Shown in pieces: positions 23,272-36,195 of a DNA stretch of 64,000 nt (within the stretch, counting starts at the first letter, position 1; each line of letters starts with the position of its first letter). Source of the stretch: Euonymus europaeus. Its lineage: Eukaryota; Streptophyta; Magnoliopsida; Celastrales; Celastraceae. Made by a program: the position numbers and the translations under genes. The stretch is from positions 17,193,555 to 17,257,554 of the forward strand of contig OY756963.1 in NCBI GenBank assembly GCA_963580455.1, written 5' to 3'. A model generated the notes under the pieces. That model was not told the DNA's origin. It made no database searches and saw only the letters and a list, made by a program, of their open reading frames with translations.

Positions 23272-24154
23272 TAACGCTGCAACTGACATTACTCAATGCT
23301 TTAGACTCTAATAAACTCAATTCCTACAATCTAATAAACTCCATTTTTTAATCACAAATAACTTTTGATAAGAGATAATAAATAGGAGTGTAATGTATTA
23401 TTAGGTAATTATTACCCACCACTTCCCATGGATAATCATTGCATCCAAAATATAAAAAAAATTGTCTAAATTTTTTTTTCTTATAAATAATATAAATGCA
23501 TATCACACATGAATATTGTTTATCCATATATTTTTAATTACTTTTGTAATCATTGCACTACTATCAAACACAATGCTTAAATAGGACTTTGGGAATTACT
23601 AAAATCAAGTGATAAACATAATTTATTCTTTCAAAAATCCTAATTTATCAAGACCATTTCATCTTCCCTACTATTGATTAAGCAAACTGCATTTATGATC
23701 AAACAGCCTGCTTGACATAAATGACTGGAAAAAAATAATTTAATCTACTAAAAAACAACACCAATCTACTTATATTTCACTACCAAGTCTAATAATTTCA
23801 AAATCTGCAAGGCCGTTATGCCCGATGACACCCTTTTTAAAAAAAACAAATATAAGATTTTATTGATTAAAGAGGAAAAGCCCTTCTCAGTGGCTTGAAA
23901 AAAAAAATAAAAAAATAAAGAGGAAAAACGTGAAAGGTTTGAAGCAGGATCATCAAACTTGGAATAAAACTATTTTTGAAAACATCTTTTCAGTCTAGTA
24001 AAGCTGAAAAATATTTTGAAATAGCCCAAAATGTTTTTGATCAAAATCCTAATGCCCTAGTACTCATATAGACTTCCAAATTTTTTCCAAGCATGATCAT
24101 CAGTTTTCGAATTATTACAGCTGCCATTTGACCACAGATCACCATATTCAAGCC
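23272..24154. other. no gene recognised
   Basis: AT-rich, with A runs and no coding frame or repeat that I can name. Confidence 0.45.
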
Positions 24155-24248
24155 AACAGACTTTCTCCTATGGGCTGCAGCTCAAATAATCCTATTTGAG
24201 CTGTACACATCCTGGCCATCCAATTTCATTAAATTTGATCTGACGGTG
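24155..24248. repeat. MULE left TIR
   Basis: Starts AACAGACTTTCTCCTATGGG and ends CTGACGGTG. It contains its own small inverted repeat, CTCAAATAATCCTATTTGAG (24181-24200). Confidence 0.9.
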
Positions 24249-25092
24249 ATGAAATTGTTGGTAATGATCCCTCCACTTCACAGCATCTAGTTTCTCAGAA
24301 AATTTCATCAATATATGCCACATACAGAATCTATGGACAGTGTTTGGCATTACTTCGGCTATGGCTTTAGTCATTGCAAGATCTTGATCAGTAATGATCA
24401 TTTTAGGTGGATATACTGCCATAGAGGTCAAGAACTGGTTCAAAAGCCACTTGAAAGACTCCGTTGTTTCGTCACTTAAGAATGCACACGCAAAGAGAGT
24501 AGTCTGGGCATGATGATTAACCTCTACAAAGGGTGCAAAAATCATGCTATAACGATTTGTATTATATGTAGTATCAAATACTACTACATCTCCAAACGCA
24601 TGGTAAGCCTTTATGCACTCTGCATCTGCCCAAAAGCAACGGGTCATCTTGTTTTCTGAGTCCATGTCGATTGAGAAATAAAATTCTGCATTTTTTCCCT
24701 TCTTTGCTTCGAAATACTCAAATAGCATTTGAGCATCATGTCCGACAAACATCCTAACCTCATCCCTACGAGCATTATAAAAATCTTTCTCCGTGCAACC
24801 TATATTTTCTATACCTCCTGCATCTAACTCCAAAATACTATGCACTTTTCTAGGTGTTGTAAGAATATGATTATGTTCCTCAGTAAAAATTGTAACAACA
24901 AACCCAACACCAGAACTTGACCTTATCACAACCATTTTAGCCTTACAACCTTCTCTAGTTGTCCCACGTCTCTTACTCTTCTCCGACCTTAATTCCCCTT
25001 GCCATTTATTCTCTTGCATATTCATTGTAAAATGTGTAAGCCTCATCCAATGATTCAAATTGCTGCCCTATTTTTGGCACCTTTTCCACCAT
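24192..25092 (-). pseudogene. FAR1-related MULE transposase, frameshifted and C-terminally cut
   Basis: It begins at the ATG at 25092 (MVEKVPKIGQQFESLDEAYTFYNEYA), the FAR1 DNA-binding start. A frame break or stop near 25010 follows, and the frame resumes as KSKRRGTTREGCKAKMVV, HNHIL, then the MULE DDE domain: FDTTYNTNRYSMIFAPFVEVNHH and IITDQDLAMTKAI hold the first two catalytic Asp. The frame then reaches HRFCMWHILMKFSEKL and runs straight into the TIR, which supplies the last ~17 residues. The third catalytic acid and the SWIM zinc finger are missing, so an internal deletion removed the C-terminal half. Confidence 0.85.
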
Positions 25093-25806
25093 GGTCATCA
25101 CACAAAAATCTGGTTTGGTAATGCTCCCAGTCAATCACAAAATATAAGCCAATAAAGAAATTACAAAATCATACCAAGCAAAGTTAATTATGGACCACTT
25201 TATGAACCAGTTTAGCCTTAAATACCTGAAAATTGGGCAAGAAAGAGCGAACGTTGACAGTATATAGAGACTTGTTTGAGATGCTCATATTCTGCTCCAT
25301 TAATCAGTAAACAAAACATAAAGCTATGTCAAAGGAAAATTCAAGAATTACTTGAACAAGATAATAAGTCATTAATTCTTAAAGGAGCAATGCAAATTTG
25401 GAATTGACATCAATCTCAAAGCATGGCAATCCAACAAATATATTGAAAATAAAAAAACAATGTTGTGCACGTTAAAATTGTTTGAACATATTAACGTACC
25501 CTTACAAACTGAGATCAACGGAGGTGCGACGGAGATGACAAACAGAGGTCAACGATCGTGAGGTCGGAGACGACGAACGAAGGTTAACAAAGGCACGATG
25601 GAGATGGGCTCGCGCGTCAGTAGCGCAAGGGAAAGGGCCAGAGAGGAGGCGGGCAGTGGAGAGTATGGACGACGCGAGGGCTGATCGGAGGAGATTTGCA
25701 ACGGAGAGGGTGGGCGACTGACTGGGGGAGATGGGCAGCGGAGAGGTGGTCGACGAGAGGGTTGTTCAAGGTTTTGACGGAACAAGGAAAAACGAAAATC
25801 ATGCTC

Positions 25807-25900
25807 CACCGTCAGATCAAATTTAATGAAATTGGATGGCCAGGATGTGTACAGCTCAAATAGGATTATTTGAGCTGCAGCCCATAGGAGAAAGTCTGTT
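25807..25900. repeat. MULE right TIR
   Basis: Exact reverse complement of 24155-24248. Confidence 0.9.
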
Positions 25901-28598
25901 CAAGCTAAATTGTTTTTGAACTGCAAATATTAGAAAACGGAAAATGAACCACAATGGAAAGAGAAAGAAAAGGGAAAATAAGATCTACAAACTAACAATT
26001 GACTTCAAGAGTCTAGAGACTCAACAATATCCGGTTGTCTAGCTTGCATTTAGGTGGACATGTGAACTACTGTCACTTAAGGTAGAATAGTGTTTGTTCC
26101 ATTCCACAATTCTATATCACTGTTGACTATTTAGAAACATAAAATTTTTTGCAACCCGAGCAGACAGCAATGGCTAGTCAATTATCCCCTAAACTCCAAA
26201 CGCCAAATCCAGTGCAGACATTCCAAGCTCGTTCCAATTAGTTTTCAGAAAGGACAACTGCAAAAAAGTAACGAATTTTAAAGCCAATGAAAGAAAGATT
26301 ATAATTTAAGATACTACACATGCTACTAACTTTGCTAGACAATGAATCAAATGAACAGCAAACCAGGGAGGAAGCCATGCACCAGTGTTGTCAAAGGTAA
26401 AAGGCACACCAAGGGTTTCATCATCCACATTCAAACACAAACATAATATGAAATTCATATCTAATTACATTGTTTTTCAGGAGCTACAACGCAAAATTAA
26501 TTGTCATATGAGATACTGTTTAAAAGAGGAGCTACTGTGAGAAGCCAAAGAACTACCCGTAATGCCAGACAGAGGATATTCCTAGGAATTTACTTCACAA
26601 GAACTACCTGTAACGCAAGCAAGACACAAGATATTCCTAGGAATTTAGGTAAAGGAATGGAAGAACTCAAAGAGAGGGAATCCCTAATAGATGCAAAAAA
26701 ACCCAAAAAAATCAACGAAACAAAGCAATGGAAAAGATTGGGCAAGTAACATAAAAGTACGAAAAAATCAAACAGAGTAACATGACACAATTTAGAGAAA
26801 TATATAAAGAATACAAACAGCAGCATGCAATCATATTGGCAGAAAATTAAGTTCAGAACATATTTATTTGAAGTGAGAAACTCAAAGAGGCTGGAAATTA
26901 GTTTGAGAAACAAAGTTTGTTATCCAAAGTATAAGCCATGCGCAACCTAAATGCTAATAAGAACTCATAATAATAAGCATTTAACATATGACAAATAATC
27001 ACAGCAGTAAAATCATGTTGTGGAAAAATAGACCTAAGCATTAAACACCGAGAAAGTAAAGATTTTATGCCTGGGTGTTGGAAAAGATTACCCAAAAGTG
27101 CATATCAAATTATAGAGCACAATTCAAATTAGACAACAATTTTTAGACAAAACTAATGCATTATTGAAGGTCATATAAATTGGGAAAAGGAAAGCTCAGA
27201 TCTCAACACCAATTTATTTCACAGGTTTATGAGAAAAGAAACTAAGCTGATTTTCATTGGACTAAAGAAAGCTTGGCTTAAGCTCAAGAATGAAAAAGAA
27301 CCATTATTACTACAAAGAATAGCTACATCTAGTGAGTACGCCCTGTATGGTCTTGACATGTTTATCTTATTCTTTCTTTTTTTCTTGAATAGAGATATCT
27401 ATAACACTTTGTGGACCTGACTGACCCAAGTCATCCAACAGCTTAAGCAAATATATTCAATTAATCAAAGTAAATAAATTTGATTAAGCTAGCTACAATT
27501 CGAGTCATCAATAAAAGAGTGAAAAAAACAGAGTAAAGAGCAACACAATCTGAGACCAAAAGAAAAAAAAATCAAATAATCCATGCAAGCCTAACATTTT
27601 TTCCATCCTATTTAGTTTGGTCTAAAGTTCAGTTGAATCACAATCAAATTTAACATCCAATTTAAAATCCTCATATGGAAACATACAAACCACACTAATG
27701 CCGGCACAGGTATGCTTGCAAAATTCTAGAAAAGAGACGCCATTGAAGTAATTCAAATGAATCGATCCAAATCTAGTAAGAGTGAGGTTGAAAGGGAAAA
27801 AAATATTTTACTACAAATGAGAGTGGCTTTTAAATTTTTTTAAATACCAGGACTCAAAGACCCTCATTTGATGCAAAAACAAAGGAAAAAATGCGCTAGA
27901 GTAAATTCATGACACAGACAAACTGCCAAATGAGACCATTAAAAAGGTGGCATAGGAATTCATGAAGACTTACAATTATAAAAAGTGCAAGGGAGTTGAC
28001 AAAACGAAGACATTAAAGGTTAGACTACTAAAATGGTAATGTAATTGAAAAAAACCAACGTGCAATCCATCAGCCAAGGCGAGACTAAGCAAACAAATTC
28101 ACATTTCTCATATGGAAACACAAAATCCACTAACGCCGTTAAAAGAACACCAGCAAAGTTACAGAAAAGACAGACTGTGTCAAACAAATTCAAATAGAGA
28201 ACCATATTGCATAATAAAAAAGCGAGCCTCAGCTTTGGTAAATCCCATGATTCCAAGACCTTCATCAGTTGTAAAAGTAAAGAGCAACACTATCTGAAGA
28301 AAAAAAACATATAGTCCATGCAAACATGACAATTTCTCCCTCCTATTTAGTTTGGTCTAAAAATCTCACAATCAAATTTAACATCCAATTTAAAATCCTC
28401 ATATGGAAACATACAAACCACAGTAACGCCCGCACAGGTACACTGACAAAATTACAGAAAAAAGACACACCATTGAAGGAATTCAATGAATCCATTTAGA
28501 TCTGGTAAGATAGATCTAAAAAGGAAAAAAAAAACGTTGACATAACGCTAAGTTTTACTACAAATGCTGACAAGGCCTTCATTTGATGCAAAAACTAT
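25901..28598. other. no gene recognised; diverged direct repeats
   Basis: Three related blocks share CTCATATGGAAACA..CAAACCAC and ACAAAATT/GTTACAGAAAA: about 27670-27830, 28108-28180 and 28395-28560. 27900-28010 also resembles 44055-44130 (GTAAATTCATGA..CAGACAAA and GACCATTAAAAA). A small duplication with AGATATTCCTAGGAATTTA lies at 26570 and 26625. I find no exon chain. Confidence 0.5.
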
Positions 28599-28995
28599 TG
28601 TAGAGTATGCCCTAAAGTCAATCATGTGATGATTCCTTAGAACATTATAAATATCATGATTATTTTAATAACAAAGGCATTTTAGTTATTCAAGTTATTT
28701 ATATATGTGTAGTACGAATTAATGTAATAATGTTCCTAGAATATAATGTATATTCTTAAATGTCCATAGCCAAGTATTATCGTCAATAGGGACAACAATA
28801 ATACGTAAAAGCTAATATGTGTTTGATTAATATATGATATTAAGTCAACACATAGGTACATGAATTGGAGAATTTATGTATTGGATCGATCCGCCATGAA
28901 ATCATTACATGGATTGTGTTATAACTGTCATAAATGATTTCATAGTGATGATGGTGTTTTGTAGTCCTTTGACCTGGATCGTGATACGAACCTGG
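28599..28995 (+). repeat. LTR-like fragment, 5' part
   Basis: It begins TGTAGAGTATGCCCTAAAGT and continues as non-coding AT-rich sequence until the wording changes at about 28995 into the U5-like region of the following gypsy element. The start resembles known plant LTR starts, but I see no second copy here, so both the call and the borders are tentative. Confidence 0.4.
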
Positions 28996-29315
28996 CCATG
29001 CCAGGCTGGGGAGATACATAGGGTGAAGCCCATGAAGCCCAGAGGTTCCAAAAGATGTTCGTTAGAAGGAAAGCTCGTTAGTGTTGGTCATTTTGTAATT
29101 ATGGGGTTAGATCTTAACTGTTGTGTAATTTTGGTGGGTCCTGTAGTGTTATAGGGGCTCGTGTGTTTGAGAGATGTCATTCTGGAAGATTGTAATTTTG
29201 AACTATTGTATTGGAGGTGCTGGTTCCTCAAACAATCAGTTATCTATGAGAAATTACCTCATTTTTCCCTTGATTAATATCAGTTGAAGGGTTGAAACTC
29301 ATCAAGGTTGTATCA
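28996..29315 (+). repeat. Chromovirus 5' LTR, truncated
   Basis: Ends ..AAGGTTGTATCA at 29315, followed one base later by TGGTATCGGAGGC. The U3 start is missing or replaced by the fragment at 28599-28995. Confidence 0.55.
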
Positions 29316-29316
29316 G

Positions 29317-29329
29317 TGGTATCGGAGGC
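29317..29329 (+). promoter_or_regulatory. Chromovirus primer-binding site
   Basis: TGGTATCGGAGGC, one or two changes from the initiator-Met tRNA complement TGGTATCAGAGC. Confidence 0.75.
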
Positions 29330-29356
29330 TCAAAGTCCTTCATGGTGGATACATGA

Positions 29357-30658
29357 ATGATGAAATCAACTGACACTGTACAGAAGGATGTGGAGCAGCT
29401 GCGCACCGACTTGGGTTCCTTGCGTGAGCTTGTGGATAAGCTGAGCTCCGTTTTAGTTTCACAACAGGAGACTTCACGCACTCTGCAACAGGTGTTAGAG
29501 TCCCAACCTTGGGGTCGACAGTCTGCGTGTCTGGGATCTAGTTCTGTTCCTAACCCCATCATTGCTGATTGCGGGTTCGTCGCTCTTGATCGGGGTGATG
29601 TCCGCTATCATAAACTAGATTTACCAGTGTTCAATGGGGATGATCCAGAGGGCTGGTTATATCGGGTTGAGCGCTATTTCTGGGTGAACAAACTTTCCGA
29701 GGCGGAGCGTCTTATTGCCTTGGGGGTGGGCTTAGAAGGCAAGGCTCTACATTGGTATCGCTGGATTCTTAGACGGAAAACTTTTGACTCCTGGGATCAA
29801 TTGAAAGCAGCATTGCTAGATCATTTTCGTGACAGTCGTACGTTAATGGGGTATGAAGCTTTAATGGCTTTGCATCAAGAGGGATCGGTGAAGGATTTTC
29901 GTGATCAATTTGAGTTGTTAGCTGGCCATTTACTTAAATCCGATGATGATGTGCTGATCAGTACTTTCTTGAATGGCCTCAAGCATGAGGTCCGTGCTGA
30001 GCTGCGGTTGATGAAAATGGATTCTCTTGACTCAGTGTTGGAGGCGGCTCAATTGGTGGAAGACCGAAATTAGCCCTAGCTGAGGTTCGTGCAGTTTGTG
30101 GTTCTTGGGCCAAACCTTCTGGTCCTGATAAATGTAGCGTTTTTTTTTTCTGGAGACAGTCTCAAATCTTCTATTCCTGTTTTGGGCCAGTCTACGCCTA
30201 AGTTCTCACCTAGCCCTACTGGGCCTGTTGCACCTTCTTTGTCCCTCAAGTCCAGTCCTACGCCAACCACCATCTCTCTCAACAAGTTATCTGGGATTCC
30301 TAGTCTATCGCCTAAGGAACCTTTCCGTCGCTTGTCTCGCGAGAAAGAGCAGCTGCGGTGTGATAAAGGGTTATGTTTCCGCTGTTCTGAAAAATTTTCT
30401 CCGGGTCACAAGTGTAAGAATCGTCAATTGTTTGTATTATTGATGGGAGAAGAGCCCGAAGATGGTACTACCGATAAAGAGGTTTGGGAGGATTGCCCTC
30501 AGGAGTCCGGTATGACTCTCCAAACATTAGCTCTTTCTTTGGACTCTCTGGCTGAGGTTCATAGCAATACTACATTGATGCTTAGGGGGATGTTGATGGG
30601 GCGCGAGGTTGTCATCTTGATCGATAGCGGAGCCTCTCATAATTTTGTGTCTCTCTAG
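29357..30658 (+). pseudogene. Chromovirus gag, zinc knuckle and protease start
   Basis: Gag at 29357-30073 has an N-terminal coiled region (VEQLRTDLGSLRELVDKLSSVL), then the capsid-type PVFNGDDPEGWLYRVERYF and LKAALLDHFRD. The frame shifts near 30070 and back near 30150, next to a T9 run. It continues as LRCDKGLCFRCSEKFSPGHKC (zinc knuckle) and protease IDSGASHNFVSL, ending in TAG at 30656-30658. Confidence 0.88.
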
Positions 30659-32163
30659 TTGGTTTCGGATATGGGTCTTCTTGTTGACCCGCATCACAAT
30701 TTTGGCGTCAGAATTGGCAATGGTCGCGTTGTTTCCGGTGTGGGCATCTGCCACGATGTTGGTTTAAAGATGCAAGGGTATCGTACTACTCAAGATTTTT
30801 ATCCGTTTGTTTTGGGCTTTGCGGATGTGGTCTTGGGTGTGGCTTGGCTGCAATCGTTGGGTGACTTTACCTGTAACTACAATAAGCTCACTATGACCTT
30901 CAACCACCAGGGGGTCACTTTCACCTTAAAAGGGGACCCGACCCTGCCCCGCGCTTGTGTGTCTGTCAAGACCATGTTCAAAACTTTTCGTGCGGCCTCC
31001 CAATTTTTTTGAGTGGAGATATCTGAGGTCTCACCTCTCCCGACAACGGGTCAGCTTAAGGAAGCGCTCGAATTAGCTGCAGTGTTGATGAATTTTCCAG
31101 AGGTGTTTGAATCGCGCATGGCACTTCCGCCCTAGCGTTCCCAGGACCATGAGATAGTGTTGCGCGAGGGAGCCGTTCCCCCAAATCTCCGACCATATCG
31201 ATATCCTCATCACTAGAAAGATGCAATCGAGAAAATGGTGCAGGAGATGTTAGTGGCAGGAATCATCCAACCCAGCCGCAGTCCTTTCTCGAGCCCTGTT
31301 CTATTGGTTTGCAAGAAAGATGGAAGCTGGCGATTTTGTGTTGATTATCGCGCGCTAAATAAGCTCACTGTGCCGGACAAATTTCTGATTCCCGTGTTTG
31401 ACGGATTCCTGGATGAGCTCGCCGAAGCTACAATTTTTAGCAAGTTGGACTTAAAGTCGAGTTATCATCAAATCCGCGTCAAGGCTGATGATATTCCGAA
31501 GACGGCCATTCGCACGCACGAGGGGCACTATGAATTTCTAGTTATGCCGTTCGGACTTACGAATGCCCCAGCTACTTTCCAATCACTTATGAACGAGGTA
31601 TTCCGGCCTTTCCTTCGCAAGTTTGTTTTAGTTTTTTTTGATGATATTTTGGTGTACAGAAAAGACATGCAGGAGCATTGGCACCATTTATCTACTGTTC
31701 TAGCCATCTTACGAGATCACTAGTTGGTGGCAAATCGAAAGAAGTGTTCTTTTGGAAGGCGTGAGCTTGACTATCTGGGGCATGTGATTTCCGCGGCAGG
31801 AGTGGCTGCTGATCCGCAAAAATTTTAGATATTCTGGCTTGGCCCATTCCTCTGGATGTCAAGGACTTACGTGCTTTCTTGGGGCTGACCGGTTACTACC
31901 GGAGCTTTATTCGCAATTATGGGTTGTTGGCCAAGCCTTTGACCTCTCTTTTGAAGAAGCAAGCGTTCCAGTGGACTACACTGTCCAGTCAGGCTTTTGA
32001 GCAACTCAAGTCCGCAATGACTGCACATCCGGTGCTTGCGGTTCCCGATTTCTCTAAACACTTTATTTTGGAAAAGGATGCTTCCGGCAAGGGATTTGGC
32101 GCGGTCTTAATGCAAGAGGGTCGTCCAATAGCCTTTCTTAGCCAAAATTTTTCTGATCGTGCT
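30659..32163 (+). pseudogene. Chromovirus protease end, reverse transcriptase and RNase H start
   Basis: Protease C-terminal half at 30659-31012. RT follows with stops at 31010, 31133, 31214 and 31721: [52 protein letters not shown], catalytic FFDDILVY (31634-31657). After a frameshift near 31827 comes [16 protein letters not shown] and the RNase H start [33 protein letters not shown]. It is interrupted at 32163 by the nested element. Confidence 0.9.
32159..32163. repeat. Left target-site duplication GTGCT
   Basis: GTGCT here and at 38095-38099 flank the nested element. Joining the two flanks at one copy restores the gypsy RNase H order (SDRA then [13 protein letters not shown]). Confidence 0.92.
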
Positions 32164-33863
32164 TGTATTACCCTATTTTTGTCCGGGTTCGGTCCAATAT
32201 TTTTATTTTTGGAGGCTCGATAATATTTGTTTTGGATGACTTTTGGGCACAATCCCTCACTCACCATCTTCACCCACTCCTCCATCACTATCACCCACCA
32301 ACCACCACCAACCATTCCTACCTACTAATTCACCCACCCCCACCTAATCTCCACCTACCGTAACACTACCACCACCTCTTCTCTTCTTATACCAAAAAAA
32401 TGTCACTCAAAGAGGGGAAGAGAAAACCCTTATTCTCTAGAATCCAGCAGCCCTAACCCTCTCTTCTCCCAACTTAAGCCACCACCACAATTCTTCTCCT
32501 CCCCCAATACACTAAAAAGCCACATCACCACACAAACCACGATTCTCACTGCCACCATACATTCACCTTCTTAAGCTTCAAATCATAATCCGACCGTTCA
32601 AAATCAAGATCATTCCTTCCTCTAATCACTGTCAAAAAATTAGCAAAATCCAACCACAGACAGCCCTCCATACGCCACTATTTCCGAACTCTATTTTGAA
32701 AAATATCCCTACACAAATCAGTTCGGAAACCAGTTTCGAAACTAACCACCGTTCAGCATCAAGCACCGACTTTCCTCTAAGCACTGTCAAAAAACCAGCC
32801 AAATCGAACCGTGGATAATTGTCCAAGAGGTATTATTCCCGAAACTGTATTTTTGAGCATTTCTCCTTAGTGTTTTAGTTTTTTAGATCTTTGAATGTTA
32901 TATGTGGGCTTAAAATTGTATTTAGGCTTTTTTAGGAATTTGGGCCAGAAACATATGGTGTAAGGCTTGGGCCCGATTTAGAAATTTATGGGTTCCTTGA
33001 TTTTGTTAAATGGACTGGATGTTACATGTATATATGTGGGGTTTTAATTCTTTTGGGCTTTGTTGTATTTTGGTTTTTAGATTTATGTTGGGGCTTTGAG
33101 TATTAATTGGGGTTCGTAAATATGTATTTGGGCCTAAGGCCATGTAAATAAAAATAATAAAATAACAAAAATTGCATACATGATTTTAGGGTGTTAGAAG
33201 CATGTAAACACTTAGGGTTCGTGTACATATTAAATAAATATTTATATTACATACTTGGCGTTGTTTAAATATATTTGACGTTAATCCGACGACGGAACTA
33301 ATCGAGTGGCATTGGATGTTTTCGATCGGATTCTTGAGGAAATTTTTAGGGAATTCCTAACCATTGGATGGAGAGGAGTTCTTATTTTTATTTTTGAGCA
33401 TTCATATTGTATATTTTATGTGTGTATAAAAATTATATCGAAAGTCTTAACCTAAGATGAAACTGATTTGGGGAATGCATCGGACGCACTCTCAGAGAAA
33501 ATTCTTGAGGTGAGAGTGTTTCATGGATACTTCATTGGATGAAAGAGTCTCATGAACCTCAATATTAGACTCTCAATATAGTTTTTATATTATGTCTTAT
33601 TATCATACTCATTGTATATTTTTTGTTAATATGTCACACTTGATTTTCTTAATCATTTAATGAGATAATAAAAGTTAAATTGGCAACTTTTTTTTAAAAC
33701 AGACGTTGTGGGGTGCCTCACACCTTCTCCATACGTAACAAACTCACTTACCCATTTTTCTGGATTTTCGCAGACTAAATTATTTTTATTGGTGACCAAT
33801 TGCACCTATTACAATTGGTGACGACTCTCTTTCAAAATTTCTCTCGCAAAACCGGTTGCGACA
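32164..33863 (+). repeat. Nested element 5' LTR, 1700 bp
   Basis: Starts TGTATTACCCTATTTTTGTC, ends CCGGTTGCGACA. It has long C/A-rich tracts (32270-32560) followed by an AT-rich half. Confidence 0.9.
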
Positions 33864-33865
33864 AC

Positions 33866-33883
33866 TGGCGACTCTGCTGGGGA
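33866..33883 (+). promoter_or_regulatory. Nested element primer-binding site
   Basis: TGGCGACTCTGCTGGGGA two bases after the LTR end. This differs from the initiator-Met type and fits the tRNA-Arg type used by Ogre/Tat elements. Confidence 0.75.
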
Positions 33884-36195
33884 AGACTAGTTTTTAAATG
33901 TATATATATCTCTTAAAAAAGAACTAGTGAGTTGGGCCTTCTAAATTTAACTTTTCTTATCCCATTATTTGATTTTGTTTGTTTCAAATATATTTGGTGC
34001 TTTATTTCTCTGGTTTTTTTTATTATTGATATTCTCTTATTATTTTTAAAAAATGTTGTGTTTTGTGACCTTTTTTATTATTATTATTGTTCTCACACAT
34101 TGTGCACTATACCTTTTTCATGAGTCCAACAACTCAGACTCAGTACCCTTAGGAGAGAATGAAGTAAACGAGACCATCGAGGGATTAAAATCACTGTGCA
34201 GGCTCGCGAAAAATCCTCACTCGCTCCTCTATTCAGGGGGACCCAGACTATTCCAGCAATGGACACTGGCGGCGGATAAGTCGGGAGCCTAGATTGTCCA
34301 TAACCAATAACCATAGTCATAGGACACAGGAAACTACTTCTAACCTTATGTCTTTAGGGTGTTGTATATATTATCCCATTTTGTTGTACATATATCATTT
34401 TGGTTTTGCTTTGATTCATACATATATTGTTTTGATTGTACATAAAGGCTTCATGTACTTATCTTACATACATCATTTAAAGTTACGCCTATGTATATAC
34501 CCCTCTTTCACTCATACATGTATGTATATACATTTCCTCTATTATTTTGCATATATTAGTTAGGTTTTATCCTGTATATATGTGTCATTCATTACCATTA
34601 CATGTACAATTAGTTCTTTGTTTATAGGATGCACATAAATTCACAATCATGCATAGATTAAATAATAAAAATTGATAATTGACACAACATTGGAGCAATT
34701 TCGAGAAAATTGACTTTCATTCTTCATGTTGATTGATTTAGAAAGGATCATGTTGGGATAATATTTGGACAGTTGTGTGTGCAATTTAAGAAACTTCATG
34801 TTGCAACTATGAAAGAGAGTCATAATTCTGTTGCTAATACTTGCTAGGTCATTTCTAGACCACTGTATTTCGAGCTCAGTAACTGGATCAATTTTGAAAT
34901 TTTTAATCTCTTATCAATTTTCTTCAGGAGTAATCTTAAAATGCACCGCCATCTGTGGTCTAGCTCATGACCACTTATTGGTTTTTTTGTGATGAGCATG
35001 ACATTACTTTGATATGAAAAATTTTATAGTACGACATTCGCATGTTCTGACACTTTCATCATGTCTTTTATAAGATCGAATTCCTTGTTCAAAATTTTTC
35101 ATTCATTCGCCTTCATTCTTCATCCCAGACTTTCCATTCCACAAGACTGAAATTGATGATAATGGAAAAGATGTAACAGTTTTAGGGTGTGCTCAATAAC
35201 AATGTCGAACCCTTCTCTGGAACTGGGAATGAATTTGAAATATTTCCATATTGATTGAGATGGTTTTGTTAAGAATGGTGTCGATCGAGTATAGTTTGAG
35301 AAATCGTCTCTCGCGGGAAGGATTGAAAATGACAGAGGATATTATGTCTGGGAGAGCAATATCGGTGTGTTTGGCAGAATGAGCAGTTGATGACTTATTG
35401 CTGATTATAGTGGTCAACATTCACTTTCATTGGTCACCATCTTTAATCAAATTGATGCCTATATTGTCAAAGCTAGTGTCACATCACAATTATATGACTC
35501 AGGCAGATTTTTCAAACTCATACTGTTTATTGTCAATTCTTTCCTTAACATACGGATCACGGGTATTGACATCACGCGTTTCAATTTATTGGCAACTCAG
35601 CTTTATCAACAGGTCATACACTAAGCCTTAGTGATACCGAACATTTTTCAAAAAAAAAGAAAATCATTTTCAATGATTTGCCAAGCCGGGAATGACCCTA
35701 GTGATCCCGAGCATTTTTAAAAAAAAAAATTCATTTTCAATGATTGGCCAAGCCGGGAATGGCCCTAGTGATCCCGAGCATTTTTTCACAAATCATTTCC
35801 AATGATTAGCCAAGCCGGGAATGACCCTAGTGGTCCCGTGCATTTTTCAAAAAAATCATTTACAATGATTAGCCAAGCCGGGAATGGCCCTAGGGATCCC
35901 GAGCATTTTTGAAAATCATTTCCAACGATTAGCCAAGCCGGAAATGGCTCTAGTGATCCCGCCCACTTTTCAAAAAAAAAAAAAGAAGAAGAAAATCTCC
36001 AATGATTAGCCCAGCCGGGAATAGTTGTAGGGATCCCGAGCACTTTTCAAAAAAAAAAAAACAATCCTTTCAAATAGCCAACCAAGATATGAATGACTGT
36101 AGTGATCCCGTGCATTTTCGTGAAATTGGACCAAAAATAGGTTTAGTACTCCTTTGCGAGCCATTACTATGTAAAGGTCACGCAAGGGGGGCAGC
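33884..36195 (+). other. Nested element interior, no protein domain seen
   Basis: 34120-34330 holds a moderately GC-rich stretch. 34680-35610 has short frames on both strands but nothing I recognise. The end, CGCAAGGGGGGCAGC at 36181-36195, acts as polypurine tract. Confidence 0.6.
35622..36120 (+). repeat. ~65-bp tandem array, about 7 units
   Basis: Units contain GCCAAGCCGGGAATGACCCT, then AGTGATCCCGAGCATTTTTC and a run of A of varying length. Unit starts recur near 35679, 35747, 35810, 35874, 35934, 36011 and 36080. Outer units are more diverged. It lies just upstream of the polypurine tract. Confidence 0.88.

Larger units (their letters stand above)
24155..25900 (-). mobile_element. Short MULE with perfect 94-bp TIRs
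   Basis: The terminal inverted repeats 24155-24248 and 25807-25900 are identical over 94 bp when one is reverse-complemented. Between them lies one FAR1/MULE transposase pseudogene on the minus strand and a GC-rich leader (25500-25800). Total 1746 bp. The perfect TIRs point to recent movement, probably driven by another copy because the encoded transposase is incomplete. CAAGC occurs next to both ends, offset by one base; this is not a standard 9-bp target duplication. Confidence 0.88.

Noticed and set aside
25549..25809. Proline-rich frame on the minus strand
   Set aside because: It lies in the GC-rich leader of the small MULE and partly in the TIR; no start context or domain.
35622..36120. 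CRISPR array
   Set aside because: Units are contiguous and similar throughout, without unique spacers, and this is a plant retroelement.
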